From contig NZ_PZJW01000002.1 of the NCBI RefSeq assembly GCF_003206615.1, forward strand, positions 561,966 through 625,965: a stretch of DNA of 64,000 bases. The letters are read 5' to 3'. The position numbers were made by a program, and so were the translations under genes. The notes below the pieces were generated by a model, which saw nothing but the letters and a program-made list of their open reading frames with translations, had not been told where the DNA came from and did not search any database. This DNA comes from Salinicola acroporae. Lineage in GTDB: Bacteria; Pseudomonadota; Gammaproteobacteria; Pseudomonadales; Halomonadaceae. Shown here in pieces: positions 42,411-51,650 of this stretch. Positions within the stretch are counted from its first letter, which is position 1; each line of letters starts with the position of its first letter.

Positions 42411-43153
42411 ACACAATATGTGGTAGCAAAAGTCAGCTGAACCGGCACAACATCTTGTGTTCGGAGTCGTCCCACAATACCTGGGTACCGCTCGCCCAGT
42501 GGCTCGCGATCCTGGCCATGACCGTCGAGCACGTCTCCAAATACCTCTGGCCCGATGCCGCGTTCACGCCCTGGGCCATCACCCTCGGCCGCGTCGCCTT
42601 CCCGCTGTTCGCCGGCATGGTCGCGTGGCATCTCCTCCACAACACTCGTCGGCCGGCTCGATACGGCCTTCGGCTGCTCTGGGTAGGCTCCCTGGCGCAG
42701 TTGCCCTATGCCCTGGTGATCACCCCGGACAAGTTGAACGTCTGCTTCACCCTCGCCCTGGGCATGCTCTCCGTCATCGCCCTGCAGCAGCTCCAGGAAC
42801 GCACCCTCCAGGCCGCCATTGGTATCGTCCTGGTCATCCTGGCCCTCTCGATCAGCCCCCATGTCGAATACGGCCTGTTTGGGCTGCTCCTGGTGCCAGC
42901 GTTCGTGCTGGCCTATCGCTACCCACACCGCACCGTCGCCGCGATCCCGGCATTGCTCCTGGCCGCCATGATCAACGGAACACCGCTACACATGCTGATC
43001 AGCACCGCCACGGCCATGACGCTCGTCCTGCTGGCCAACGGCTCGCTACGCTTCGACGTCCCGGTGCCGGCCATACCGCGCCAGCTCCGGCTCTCCTGGT
43101 ACCCGCTGCATCTCCTGGTCATCGCCATCATCGTTATGGCCATAACCCCGTAA
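42407..43153 (+). CDS. TraX-like membrane acetyltransferase
   Basis: This 248-residue integral membrane protein has about eight helices. It matches TraX features: LAILAMTVEHVSKYLW (M-x-x-E/D-H), TLGRVAFPLFAGMVAWHLL and a YPLHLL motif near the end. F-plasmid TraX N-acetylates pilin. It overlaps the secretin stop by ATGA, so it is part of the phage operon. In a phage it might modify the host pilin receptor or the phage coat protein; this is inference. A 231-bp non-coding region follows. Confidence 0.8.
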   Translation: MNTICGSKSQLNRHNILCSESSHNTWVPLAQWLAILAMTVEHVSKYLWPDAAFTPWAITLGRVAFPLFAGMVAWHLLHNTRRPARYGLRLLWVGSLAQLPYALVITPDKLNVCFTLALGMLSVIALQQLQERTLQAAIGIVLVILALSISPHVEYGLFGLLLVPAFVLAYRYPHRTVAAIPALLLAAMINGTPLHMLISTATAMTLVLLANGSLRFDVPVPAIPRQLRLSWYPLHLLVIAIIVMAITP

Positions 43154-43235
43154 ATTTCCTAACCCAATGAAAACGCTATCTATTACGGAATCGACAAGCG
43201 GCCGAAATGCAGACTGCCGGGGATCAATGACTAGT

Positions 43236-43290
43236 GAGCCTGAGCGAATCTGTCGTGGATCAACGGTAGTCAACCAGTCCGCCCAGGCTC
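43236..43290 (+). other. Large hairpin upstream of the replication gene
   Basis: GAGCCTGAGCG (43236-43246) pairs with CGCCCAGGCTC (43280-43290) with one mismatch and a 33-base loop. It lies 95 bp ahead of the replication gene. It could be an origin, a packaging signal or a regulatory structure. Confidence 0.5.
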
Positions 43291-43340
43291 GGAAGGTGGC
43301 GAGACCCTCCCTGTAACACGTCTCGCAGATTAACTATCGA

Positions 43341-43370
43341 AACCGTCATAAACCGTCATTGACCGCCATT
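43341..43370 (+). repeat. Three tandem 10-bp repeats before the replication gene
   Basis: AACCGTCATA, AACCGTCATT and GACCGCCATT follow each other without gaps and end 14 bases before the start codon, partly beside the ribosome site gagga. They may be iteron-like sites or an mRNA operator for the single-strand-binding protein. Confidence 0.6.
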
Positions 43371-43384
43371 ACGAGGAACAAGCC

Positions 43385-44680
43385 ATGAAACGCTGGGAAC
43401 GCTACTCCATCGAGTCACTTATCGAAGACCGTGAAGACCCCAGGGGTCGGCTTTTTCTAAGTCCCAAGGGCCAGCAGCAACTCGGCCACATCAAGCTTCT
43501 CCACACTGGCGTCGACACCGTGCGTCAGCTTTACGCCGGCAAGCCGTGCATACACCTGTTCGACCGGATCATCGAGACGTACCGCGAGGGACGTGGCGCC
43601 ACCATCGACCTGTTCGGCACCACCTGGATCGTCGGCGCCGGCAACACCAACAGCGGCTTCCGCTACCGGCTCCAGAACAACGAGCTTGGCGTCATCGTCC
43701 TGTTCTACGCCCGGCACACCAAGGCCGAAGACGTCGGCACCCACCTCAAGATCGAGCTGTCACCCCACTTCATCCACGAGCGCAGCACCGCCGATATCCA
43801 GACCTACCTGGACAGCATCGCCAAGGAACTGATGGCCTACGTCGAGCCCATGGGCTGTGCCGTTCACCTCGCCCTGGACATCCAAGGCTGGAAGCCCCCG
43901 AAAGACTTCATGGACCGCTTCGTCACCCGTTCCAAAAAGGTCACCAAGATCGACGGCATCTACGATTTCAGCTTCAACCACGGCACCATCGCCACCACCT
44001 ACGGCAACGCCGAAACCTTCATGTTCGGTACCGCCAGTGCGCTCCAGTGCTGCATCTACAACAAGACCAAGGAGGCCCACGCCCGCGACAAGATCCACTT
44101 CTGGGAAAGCATCTGGAACACCGCCTCCAGCGACGACCCCACCGTCTCCGACTACGACCCCGACCGTGACGTGTGGCGTATCGAGATGCGGTTCCATCAA
44201 TCCGTGCTGCGGGAGTTCGCCCAAGGCGTCCCCTGCAATGTCGACACCGGCGAATGCCTGGACATGGAACACGGCTTCAAGCGCTTCATCGACACTGTGC
44301 CCCACCTCACCGGCCTCTGGCGCACCGCCATGGTCAAGTACCGGCTCGACCACTCCCGCAACCTTATCGACAGCGCGTGGCAGCTCCTGCAGGAAGACGC
44401 CCGGTTCTACGATCACGAACCCCACTTCCTCTACAAACGGGCCCGCAAGGCCCCTGGGCTCGGCAACGAAAAGAACGTCGCCCTGGTCGTGGGTAACTTG
44501 ATCTCGCTCTACGCACGCCAGGGCTTCACCACCCAACAAGCCATGAACGGCCTCACCCGCTGCGGTGCCTGGGACGACATCGCCAACTACTACCGGCGAC
44601 GAGGGATAGACGCAGATCAGCTACGGCTACTCATCTCGCAACGGCTCGTCGAGCGGCGACTACTGGGGAAAGCGGCTTAG
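43385..44680 (+). CDS. Phage replication initiation protein (Pf-type)
   Basis: This 431-residue protein lies just before the integrase, as in Pf4, where the equivalent gene encodes the initiator of rolling-circle replication. It resembles phage/plasmid replication proteins, with a central block HLALDIQGWKPPKDFMDRF, YNKTKEA and WRIEMRFHQSVLREF. The C-terminal part is helical and basic (LLISQRLVERRLLG). The stop TAG overlaps the GTG of the integrase gene. The catalytic tyrosine was not assigned. Confidence 0.82.
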   Translation: MKRWERYSIESLIEDREDPRGRLFLSPKGQQQLGHIKLLHTGVDTVRQLYAGKPCIHLFDRIIETYREGRGATIDLFGTTWIVGAGNTNSGFRYRLQNNELGVIVLFYARHTKAEDVGTHLKIELSPHFIHERSTADIQTYLDSIAKELMAYVEPMGCAVHLALDIQGWKPPKDFMDRFVTRSKKVTKIDGIYDFSFNHGTIATTYGNAETFMFGTASALQCCIYNKTKEAHARDKIHFWESIWNTASSDDPTVSDYDPDRDVWRIEMRFHQSVLREFAQGVPCNVDTGECLDMEHGFKRFIDTVPHLTGLWRTAMVKYRLDHSRNLIDSAWQLLQEDARFYDHEPHFLYKRARKAPGLGNEKNVALVVGNLISLYARQGFTTQQAMNGLTRCGAWDDIANYYRRRGIDADQLRLLISQRLVERRLLGKAA

Positions 44681-45672
44681 TGGCGATCAAGAAAACCGCG
44701 AAGGGATGGCAGGTCGACATACAACCTGGAGGCCGTGGGCAGCGCCGCGTTCGAAAGTCGTTCCCTACGAAAGCCGAGGCCCAGCGCTTCGAAAACAAGG
44801 TCCGGGCTCAGCATGCCGATGGCACGCCCTACCTGAAACCTCAGCGCGACGACCGGACTCTCTCCGATCTCGTCGACCTCTGGTACGCGCATCATGGGAT
44901 GTCGCTGAAAAGCGGGAAGGAACGCGTTAGGTCGCTCAAGAACGTCGCCCAGGCACTGGGCAATCCCAAGGTTCGACACTTCACGTCCCAGACCTGGGCA
45001 GAGTACCGAACGGAGCGTATCAAGGAAGTCTCCCCGATCAGCGTCAATCACGAACACACCTATCTCAAGGCTGTCTTTTCCGAACTCGGACGCCTCGGGC
45101 TCTGGGATCAGGAAAACCCGTTGGCACGCATCCGCCTGCTCCGCGTTACGGAAAAAGAAATGGCGTTTCTTTCCGAACCCGACATCCGTGCGCTGCTGAC
45201 CCGACTTAAGAGCCTCGCCAATCGAGATTGTTACTACATCACCTGCATCTGTCTCTCGACGGGCGCACGCTGGTCCGAAGCCGAAACGCTACGCGCCGAA
45301 AACCTCCGAGCCGACCGCGTCACGTTCGTCGACACCAAAGCCGGCAAGAATCGAACCGTTCCCATCGACCAGCAACTGGTCGGGCAGATACGGCAGCGCA
45401 AACGCGTGGGGCGACTGTTCGGTAACGCATACAAGGTATTCGGGCAGGCCATTGAAGACAGCCAGATCCAGCTACCACCGGGGCAACTGACCCACGTTCT
45501 GCGGCACACATTCGCCAGCCATTTCATGATGAACGGCGGCAACATACTGGTTCTTCAAAGGATCTTGGGGCATCAGTCATTGGCAATGACCATGCGCTAC
45601 GCGCACTTTGCACCCGACCACCTGGAGGAGGCGGTAAAATTCAACCCGCTGGCGCGGTTGACACTTGGTTGA
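44680..45672 (+). CDS. Tyrosine-recombinase integrase
   Basis: This 330-residue phage integrase has an N-terminal arm-binding domain, a core-binding domain (about 55-150) and a catalytic domain with Arg197 (TGARWSE), His272 and Arg275 (HVLRH), His298 (GHQS) and Tyr307 (MRYAHF). It starts at GTG, one base overlapping the stop of the replication gene. It lies 50 bp from attR in tRNA-Thr(TGT), the expected place. It should catalyse integration, and excision together with the Xis-like protein. Confidence 0.95.
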   Translation: MAIKKTAKGWQVDIQPGGRGQRRVRKSFPTKAEAQRFENKVRAQHADGTPYLKPQRDDRTLSDLVDLWYAHHGMSLKSGKERVRSLKNVAQALGNPKVRHFTSQTWAEYRTERIKEVSPISVNHEHTYLKAVFSELGRLGLWDQENPLARIRLLRVTEKEMAFLSEPDIRALLTRLKSLANRDCYYITCICLSTGARWSEAETLRAENLRADRVTFVDTKAGKNRTVPIDQQLVGQIRQRKRVGRLFGNAYKVFGQAIEDSQIQLPPGQLTHVLRHTFASHFMMNGGNILVLQRILGHQSLAMTMRYAHFAPDHLEEAVKFNPLARLTLG

Positions 45673-45679
45673 CACATAC

Positions 45680-45703
45680 AAAAAAACCGCCTTTAAGGGC
45701 GGT
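45680..45703 (-). terminator. Terminator downstream of tRNA-Thr(TGT), phage-supplied version
   Basis: ACCGCC/GGGCGGT hairpin with seven T on the minus strand. It is a diverged copy of 33227-33253. Since the tRNA 5' part lies to the right of attR, this copy came with the phage and restores termination for the rebuilt tRNA gene. Confidence 0.75.
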
Positions 45704-45721
45704 CTCTTGAAAGGCTTAAAA

Positions 45722-45823
<102 letters not shown>

Positions 45824-45843
45824 GAGCATAGAGACGTCAGCGA

Positions 45844-45918
45844 TGGCTGGGGTAGCAGGATTCGAACCTGCGCATGCCGATACCAAAAACCGGTGCCTTA
45901 CCACTTGGCGATACCCCA
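45844..45918 (-). tRNA. tRNA-Gln (anticodon TTG)
   Basis: A 75-nt cloverleaf with acceptor TGGGGTA/TACCCCA, discriminator G, encoded CCA, anticodon loop TTTTGGT. Reads CAA. Only 20 bp from tRNA-Thr. Confidence 0.95.
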
Positions 45919-45925
45919 GCATTGA

Positions 45926-46001
45926 TGGTGGCCAGAGACGGAATCGAACCGCCGACACGGGGATTTTCAATCCCCTGCTCTACCAACTGAGCTATCTGGC
46001 C
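45926..46001 (-). tRNA. tRNA-Phe (anticodon GAA)
   Basis: A 76-nt cloverleaf with acceptor GGCCAGA/TCTGGCC, ACCA end, anticodon stem GGGGA/TCCCC and loop TTGAAAA. Reads TTC and TTT. First of the three-tRNA minus-strand cluster. Confidence 0.96.
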
Positions 46002-46093
46002 CTCGCCAACGGGGACGCATTTAACCAGCATGCCGTTTGGGGGTCAAGCCTTTTTATTTCAAAAAGATGAGTTCCCTTCACGCTGCCGGAAAA

Positions 46094-46366
46094 TCACTGG
46101 TCAGGCGGCACGTAGCCCTCGGCGTGATCCGTTTCCTGATTGTCGAAGAACCGATTCATCTGCGTCGTCAAATACTCCCGCGCCTGCGGGTCCAGCATAT
46201 TGAGATGCTTCTCGTTGATCAGCCGCGTCTGCAGCGCCTGCCACTCCTCCCAGGCGCGCCTGGAGACCGTCTGCTGAATCTCCTGGCCCTTGGCACCGGG
46301 CAGCGGCGGAAATGCCAGAGCTTCTAGCTCCTGCTGGTACTTGCGGCAGAATACCGTCTGCGCCAT
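46094..46366 (-). CDS. yggX: Fe(II)-trafficking protein YggX
   Basis: This 90-residue cytoplasmic protein protects iron-sulfur clusters from oxidation. Signatures are MAQTVFCRKYQQELEAL with the conserved Cys7, FPPLPGAKGQEI, WEEWQALQTRLINEKHLNM and an ending FFDNQETDHAEGYVPP. It lies 12 bp after mutY on the same strand, the standard gammaproteobacterial mutY-yggX operon. Confidence 0.98.
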   Translation of the reverse strand: MAQTVFCRKYQQELEALAFPPLPGAKGQEIQQTVSRRAWEEWQALQTRLINEKHLNMLDPQAREYLTTQMNRFFDNQETDHAEGYVPPDQ

Positions 46367-46378
46367 GTCAGTCTCCTC

Positions 46379-47461
46379 TCAGTCGATAAGTGCGTGCGCC
46401 TGGGCCAGCGTGGCCAGCAGGGTCTTGACCGGCGCCGCCAGCCCGACATTCGCCGGTGCGGCGGGATCGACCCACTGCTGGTTCGATTCGGCCACGGTGG
46501 CGGCCCGGCGATCCGATAGTCGAGCCGGTCTCGGCGTGATCTCCAGGCGAAAGTGGGTGAACGTGTGTATGAACGGCTGCCAGGCAGTGCCAAGGTGAGA
46601 GCCTCGATAGCGCCGCTCCAGCCAGTCATGCAGCTCACTGTCGCCATCGAACTGGGGAAAGCCCCACAGGCCGCCCCACAGGCCGCTGGGTGGACGTTGC
46701 TCGAGCAGCACCCGGCCCGTGTCATCCTGCAACAGTAACATCTGCGTCCGCCGCGTCGGCAACTCGCGTCTGGGCTTGGAGCCGGGATAGCGGCGCTCAT
46801 CGCCCTGTTCGTGGGCCACGCAGACATCCTCGAACGGACACAGCAGGCAGCTTGGCTTGCCGCGTGTGCAGATCATGGCGCCAAGATCCATCATCGCCTG
46901 GGTGTACTCCGGTAGCCGGCGTTCCGGCGTGTAGCGCTCCGCCAGTTCCCACAGGCTCGCCAGCACGTCGCTCCTGCCCGGCCAGCCCTCCACCGCGTGC
47001 AGGCGAGCCAGCACGCGCTTGACGTTGCCGTCGAGGATCGCGGCACGCTGGCCGGTGCTGATGCTGACGATGGCGCCGGCCGTGGAACGACCGATCCCCG
47101 GCAGCGCCGTCATCGCCTCGAGATCGTGGGTCGGGAACTCGCCATCGTGATCGCCGACGACGACCCGGGCCGCCTTGTGCAGATTGCGAGCGCGGGCGTA
47201 ATAGCCAAGCCCGGTCCACAGATGCAGCACGTCATCCTGGGGCGCATCCGCCAGCGTCCGGACATCGGGGAAGCGCGCCATGAAGCGCTCGAAGTAGGGA
47301 ATGACGGTGGTGACTTGGGTCTGCTGCAGCATGATCTCCGATACCCAGACACGGTAGGGCGTCTTGTCGTGCTGCCACGGCAGCGACTTGCGACCGTGGG
47401 CGTCGAACCAGCCGAAGACTCGCTCGCGAAAGGCCTCGGCCGATAGAGCTATTTCCGCCAA
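46379..47461 (-). CDS. mutY: A/G-specific adenine DNA glycosylase
   Basis: MutY removes adenine mispaired with 8-oxoguanine. The product has the HhH-GPD domain with [22 protein letters not shown] and catalytic Asp in [11 protein letters not shown]. The four-cysteine [4Fe-4S] loop is C-x6-C-x2-C-x5-C ([17 protein letters not shown]), and the C-terminal half is a NUDIX-like 8-oxoG recognition domain. The TTG at 47461 was chosen because GGAGAGG precedes it and the 360-residue product then aligns with E. coli MutY; the open frame extends 41 codons further upstream without homology. Confidence 0.95.
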   Translation of the reverse strand: MAEIALSAEAFRERVFGWFDAHGRKSLPWQHDKTPYRVWVSEIMLQQTQVTTVIPYFERFMARFPDVRTLADAPQDDVLHLWTGLGYYARARNLHKAARVVVGDHDGEFPTHDLEAMTALPGIGRSTAGAIVSISTGQRAAILDGNVKRVLARLHAVEGWPGRSDVLASLWELAERYTPERRLPEYTQAMMDLGAMICTRGKPSCLLCPFEDVCVAHEQGDERRYPGSKPRRELPTRRTQMLLLQDDTGRVLLEQRPPSGLWGGLWGFPQFDGDSELHDWLERRYRGSHLGTAWQPFIHTFTHFRLEITPRPARLSDRRAATVAESNQQWVDPAAPANVGLAAPVKTLLATLAQAHALID

Positions 47462-47606
47462 ACAGCACCTCTCCAGAGTAGTGGAATCGAGTTGATCATC
47501 GAGGGTGAATCGCTCCGGGAAATCAGCCGGCGCTACAACCGTGGCACGGCTTGGCGAGAAGGCGCCGACATCGCGTCGGCGCAAGGGTGCCGGCTACCGG
47601 CTCGGT

Positions 47607-50021
47607 TCAATTGAACAGATCGCGGAGCTTGTTGCCGAGTTTCTCGGACGCCCCTTCCCCCAGTTTGTCGTCGATCTTCTGACGGGTCTCTTCATCCAAC
47701 TGCTTGTTCAGCTCTTTGTCGACACGCTCGCCAGCCTTGCGCTTGGCCTCGTCCGTGGCGAGATTCGCCAACGAATCCTGAAACGCTTCACGGTCGAATC
47801 CACACCACTGCCCAGGCGCATCACTCAGGTTACCCTGACAGCGAATCGGGAAGTCGATTTTGGCCAGTCGTGGATTGACGCCGCAGGCGGCCTTGTCAGC
47901 GGTGTCGGTAAAGCGCGCCGCCGCACGATAGTCGAAACGGTTGGTCACCAGGTTGACGTCGCCCTTGCCGGTCACTGCGATGCCGGGAATGGCGATATCC
48001 AAATCGTCGTTGTGTGCCACACCCTTGTCGACTTTCACGCTGGCCTGCAGACGATCGAAGGCGGTGTCCTCGCTCCATTCGCGGGTCGACTCGCGGCCTT
48101 CCAGGGTCGCTACCGCGCTGCACAGCTGACGCGACACGTTGACATCGAGCATCGCGCCGTCGTCGATCCGCAGCGCCGCCTGGCCATCGAGATTCTGCTT
48201 GAGTCCTTCGGCGGTATTGGTGCGCGAATCGAAATCGCCCTGCAGGTTGAGCTTGCCACGCAGCGGCGAATCCTTGCCACTGAAGTCCCGGTAGAGCGGT
48301 GCGATGTCGACCCCATTCATGCGCTCGGTGAAGGACAGCTTCATCGGCGGCTGGCGAAGATCGAGCGCGCTCGAGGCCTTCAGCGAGCCGCCATAGAGCG
48401 AGGCATCAAGCGAGTCGATGCGCTGGCGACCACCACTGCCGCTGGTATTCAGTTCGACGTCACCCATCTGAACGCCCTTGGCCTTGAGCGAGTCGAGCGT
48501 CAAATGCCCCTCCTGCTTGAGATCGGCCAGCCAGTCCACCGGCAGCAGCTCGGCACCTTCGGCCGCGGCCAGCGCCGGCTGGACCCCGAGCGCCGAAAGC
48601 CATGCCGTGTCCTTGCCGTCGCCACTCTCCGCCCCCTCCGCACTCGGGGCCCGAGGGGGCAGATAACGATCCAGGTCGAGCTGGTCACCCGCCAGATCGA
48701 AATCCAGCGCCCGACCGTCGAAGGCGCCACCCAGCGAGCCCTGTAACGTCGTGCCGTCCAGCGTCAACTGCAGCTTGTCGAAGTCGACACGCTGGGCGTT
48801 GGCGGTGAACGGCCCGCTCATCGAGAGCGCCGTGAGCGCCTTGTCATCGGCGCTGTTCACCTCGACACCGAAGCGCGTCAGCCAGTCTCGAACCGATAGC
48901 GGCGCGAGTTCCAACCGCCCTTGGTATTGCGGCGTGTCGTCCAGTTGCGTGACGTCCAGATTGCCTTTGAGATTCAGCCCATCGTCCCCGCTCAGGACGA
49001 CATCGCTGAGCGTGGCGGTCCGGGCTTCCAGGTCGGCCACGGCATTGGCGCGGAGATCCAGCGATAGCGGTGTTTCCTGCATGGCCGTGTGGTAGAGCGA
49101 GGCGCCCAGTTCGATTCCGTCGGCCCGATAATGCTTGGCCTGGGTATCCGCGACCAGCGTGGCGACCTTCAGGTTGAGCGACTGAGCCTGCTCGGCAAGC
49201 GCCGGCAATTGCGCCTTGCCGTTGAGCGTCACGTTCTCGAAGGTGTAGCGCCCAGCGCCGAGATCCATGCGCATCTGGCTCTTGAACTGGAGGTTGCCGT
49301 CGACGCTCGGCTGACGTCCGCCGACATCGAACGACAGCTGGACCGGGAACGACGACTGCGGGCTGACGTTGCTGCTCTGCAGGCTGAGGTTGGCCAGCGT
49401 GACATCCAACGATTTCTGCTGGTCGACGTAATTCACCTGGCTGTTGGAGACCTTGACGCTGGCGATATCGAACGCCACGGCCTGGTCGTCGCCCGCCTTC
49501 AGGCCGGGGCCTCGTTTCTGGGGCTGGGCCGGCTGCTCCGACGGTGCGGTATTCTGCGACGGTGATGTCGGCGGCGCTTCCCCCGACTGGCCGGCGTCGT
49601 CGTTGCCGGCCAGGCGATCCAGCAATACCTGCCAGTTGCCCCGGCCCTGCGCGTCGCGGGCCAGGTTGAGACGCATGCCATCGAGAATCAGCCCGTCGAC
49701 GGACACGTCTCCCGTCAGCAGCGGCGTAAAGGCCACGCTAACCTCGGCGCTGTCGAAGCCGACGAAGGGCGCATCGTCCTGCGACTGTTCGGGAAGCCAG
49801 GCCTCGGCGTCCTTGACGCTGACGCCGATGCGCGGATAGAAGGACCACGACAATGGACCATCGAGACGCAGTTCGAGCCCGCTCTGGTTGCGGACCGCCT
49901 CGATCAGACGCGGCTTGAGATCGTTCGGATCGAAGAACGTGGTGATATAGACCACGGCCACGACGACCAGAATTCCCAGTACACCGATCGCCGCCAGCAG
50001 TGCTCTGACCAGCCCCTTCAT
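47607..50021 (-). CDS. asmA: AsmA family protein
   Basis: This 804-residue inner-membrane-anchored protein has one N-terminal helix (LVRALLAAIGVLGILVVVAVVYITTFF) and a large periplasmic part. The AsmA N-terminal domain (FDPNDLKPRLIEAVRNQSG, DGPLSWSFYPRIGVSVKDAE) and C-terminal AsmA-2 region (SLYGGSLKASSALDLRQPP, LKQNLDGQAALRIDDG) are clear. AsmA-like proteins form bridge-like grooves that move phospholipids to the outer membrane. GGGAGGATT precedes the ATG at 50021. Order asmA-mutY-yggX, divergent from hisB, is the same as in Pseudomonas. Confidence 0.94.
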   Translation of the reverse strand: MKGLVRALLAAIGVLGILVVVAVVYITTFFDPNDLKPRLIEAVRNQSGLELRLDGPLSWSFYPRIGVSVKDAEAWLPEQSQDDAPFVGFDSAEVSVAFTPLLTGDVSVDGLILDGMRLNLARDAQGRGNWQVLLDRLAGNDDAGQSGEAPPTSPSQNTAPSEQPAQPQKRGPGLKAGDDQAVAFDIASVKVSNSQVNYVDQQKSLDVTLANLSLQSSNVSPQSSFPVQLSFDVGGRQPSVDGNLQFKSQMRMDLGAGRYTFENVTLNGKAQLPALAEQAQSLNLKVATLVADTQAKHYRADGIELGASLYHTAMQETPLSLDLRANAVADLEARTATLSDVVLSGDDGLNLKGNLDVTQLDDTPQYQGRLELAPLSVRDWLTRFGVEVNSADDKALTALSMSGPFTANAQRVDFDKLQLTLDGTTLQGSLGGAFDGRALDFDLAGDQLDLDRYLPPRAPSAEGAESGDGKDTAWLSALGVQPALAAAEGAELLPVDWLADLKQEGHLTLDSLKAKGVQMGDVELNTSGSGGRQRIDSLDASLYGGSLKASSALDLRQPPMKLSFTERMNGVDIAPLYRDFSGKDSPLRGKLNLQGDFDSRTNTAEGLKQNLDGQAALRIDDGAMLDVNVSRQLCSAVATLEGRESTREWSEDTAFDRLQASVKVDKGVAHNDDLDIAIPGIAVTGKGDVNLVTNRFDYRAAARFTDTADKAACGVNPRLAKIDFPIRCQGNLSDAPGQWCGFDREAFQDSLANLATDEAKRKAGERVDKELNKQLDEETRQKIDDKLGEGASEKLGNKLRDLFN

Positions 50022-50259
50022 TCGAATCCTCCCTGTGCGCGAACATGGGCAGGCACTCGTGGGCGGGAACCACCGTTGCACCACTCGAGCCGGATGCGGC
50101 CGGGCATGGCCCGATGATGCGACTCGACCTGCTGTGCGATTCCCGGCATGCCCCCTGTGTCTCCCTGTCGGCGGAACGACTTGACTGCGGTGGAGAACGG
50201 CCGAATGACAGCCGCCCGATAAACACCGCCATTGTAGCGGATGCGGCGCCCGATTCACT

Positions 50260-50265
50260 ATAATG
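50260..50265 (+). promoter_or_regulatory. -10 box of the his operon promoter
   Basis: A perfect TATAAT lies 39 bp before the hisB ATG. No good -35 at 17 bp is seen. The gap between asmA and hisB (50022-50303) contains no other feature that I can support. Confidence 0.5.
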
Positions 50266-50303
50266 GCCGATTCTCGCCAACCGTACCGGGAGATTTCCCC
50301 CGC

Positions 50304-50897
50304 ATGTCCGAGCGCATCGCCACGGTGTCGCGCGACACCAACGAGACGCAGATCACGGTGACGGTGAATCTGGACGGCAGCGGCCGCCTCGATTGCCGGA
50401 CCGGGGTCCCCTTTCTAGATCACATGCTGGACCAAGTGGCGCGCCACGGCATGCTCGACCTGACGATAGACGCCCAGGGCGATCTCGAGATCGACGAGCA
50501 CCATACCGTCGAGGATCTCGGTATCACCCTGGGCCAGGCGTTCGCCCAGGCGATCGGCGACAAGCGCGGCATACGTCGCTACGGCCATGCTTACGTGCCG
50601 CTCGACGAGGCGCTCTCTCGCGTGGTGATCGATTTCTCCGGGCGGTCGGGGCTGTTCATGGATGTCGAATTCACCCGCGCGACCATCGGCCGGCTCGATA
50701 CCCAACTGTTCTGGGAGTTCTTCCAAGGCTTCGTCAACCATGCCCAGGTCACCTTGCACATCGACAACCTGAAGGGTTTCAACGCGCACCACCAGGCGGA
50801 AACCATCTTCAAGGCGTTCGGTCGCGCACTACGGGCGGCGGTCGAGCAGGATCCGCGCATGGCCGGCCAGATGCCATCGACCAAGGGCAGCCTGTGA
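50304..50897 (+). CDS. hisB: Imidazoleglycerol-phosphate dehydratase
   Basis: This 197-residue monofunctional IGPD catalyses the sixth step of histidine synthesis. Metal-binding repeats are present: [36 protein letters not shown] and [18 protein letters not shown]. The phosphatase half found in enteric HisB is absent, as usual for this group. First gene of hisBHAF; the ATG at 50304 gives the normal length. Confidence 0.98.
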   Translation: MSERIATVSRDTNETQITVTVNLDGSGRLDCRTGVPFLDHMLDQVARHGMLDLTIDAQGDLEIDEHHTVEDLGITLGQAFAQAIGDKRGIRRYGHAYVPLDEALSRVVIDFSGRSGLFMDVEFTRATIGRLDTQLFWEFFQGFVNHAQVTLHIDNLKGFNAHHQAETIFKAFGRALRAAVEQDPRMAGQMPSTKGSL

Positions 50898-50937
50898 TAC
50901 CGGCCGGCGCCATCACCGACTCAGCGAGGAAACCGCA

Positions 50938-51579
50938 ATGACGATCGCCGTGATCGATTACGGGATGGGCAATCTGCACTCCGTGGCCAAGGCGCTCGAG
51001 CACGTCACCCATGAAAACGTCATGGTGACCCGCGATCCGCGCTCGATTCGCGGCGCTTCGCGGCTGGTGCTTCCCGGCCAGGGGGCGATCCGCGACTGCA
51101 TGGGCGAACTCCAGCGCACCGAGCTAGAGGGGCTGGTCAAGGATCTGCTCGAGGAGCAGGCCAAACCGCTGCTCGGCATCTGCGTCGGCCAGCAGATGCT
51201 GTTCGAGCGCAGCGAGGAGAATGGCGGCATCGATTGCCTCGGTTTCCTCCCCGGAGGCGTGCGTCACTTCGGCCACAACCTGACCAGCCCCGAGGGCGAG
51301 CGCCTCAAGGTGCCTCACATGGGCTGGAACCGGGTGACCCAGCACCATTCGCATCCGCTGTGGAGCGGCATCGAGGACGGCGCGAGGTTCTACTTCGTGC
51401 ACAGCTATTACGTCGAAGCCGCCAGCGATGCCGATATCTTCGGCAAGACCGATTACGCTGGCGCCGATGCCCATGTGGTCACCGGCCGTGGCACCGTGTT
51501 CGCGGTGCAGTTCCACCCGGAGAAGAGTGCCAAAGATGGCCTTCAGCTGCTGGAAAATTTCGTCAACTGGGCGCCCTAG
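50938..51579 (+). CDS. hisH: Imidazole glycerol phosphate synthase, glutaminase subunit
   Basis: This 213-residue class I glutamine amidotransferase supplies ammonia to HisF. Seen: VIDYGMGNLHSVAKAL, the nucleophile Cys in LLGICVGQQMLFERSEE, VPHMGWNRV, and the His-Glu pair in VQFHPEKSAKDG. GAGGAAA precedes the ATG. It lies 40 bp after hisB and 71 bp before hisA. Confidence 0.98.
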   Translation: MTIAVIDYGMGNLHSVAKALEHVTHENVMVTRDPRSIRGASRLVLPGQGAIRDCMGELQRTELEGLVKDLLEEQAKPLLGICVGQQMLFERSEENGGIDCLGFLPGGVRHFGHNLTSPEGERLKVPHMGWNRVTQHHSHPLWSGIEDGARFYFVHSYYVEAASDADIFGKTDYAGADAHVVTGRGTVFAVQFHPEKSAKDGLQLLENFVNWAP

Positions 51580-51650
51580 ACACAACCCGAGACGTAGCTG
51601 CCCCGCCGGCTTTTCAGACGGCACCTGACTGACTCAAAGGACTCGAAACC

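Noticed and set aside
43341..43370. Possible CRISPR-like repeats
   Set aside because: Only three 10-bp units with no spacers and no cas genes; better explained as control sites of the phage rep gene.
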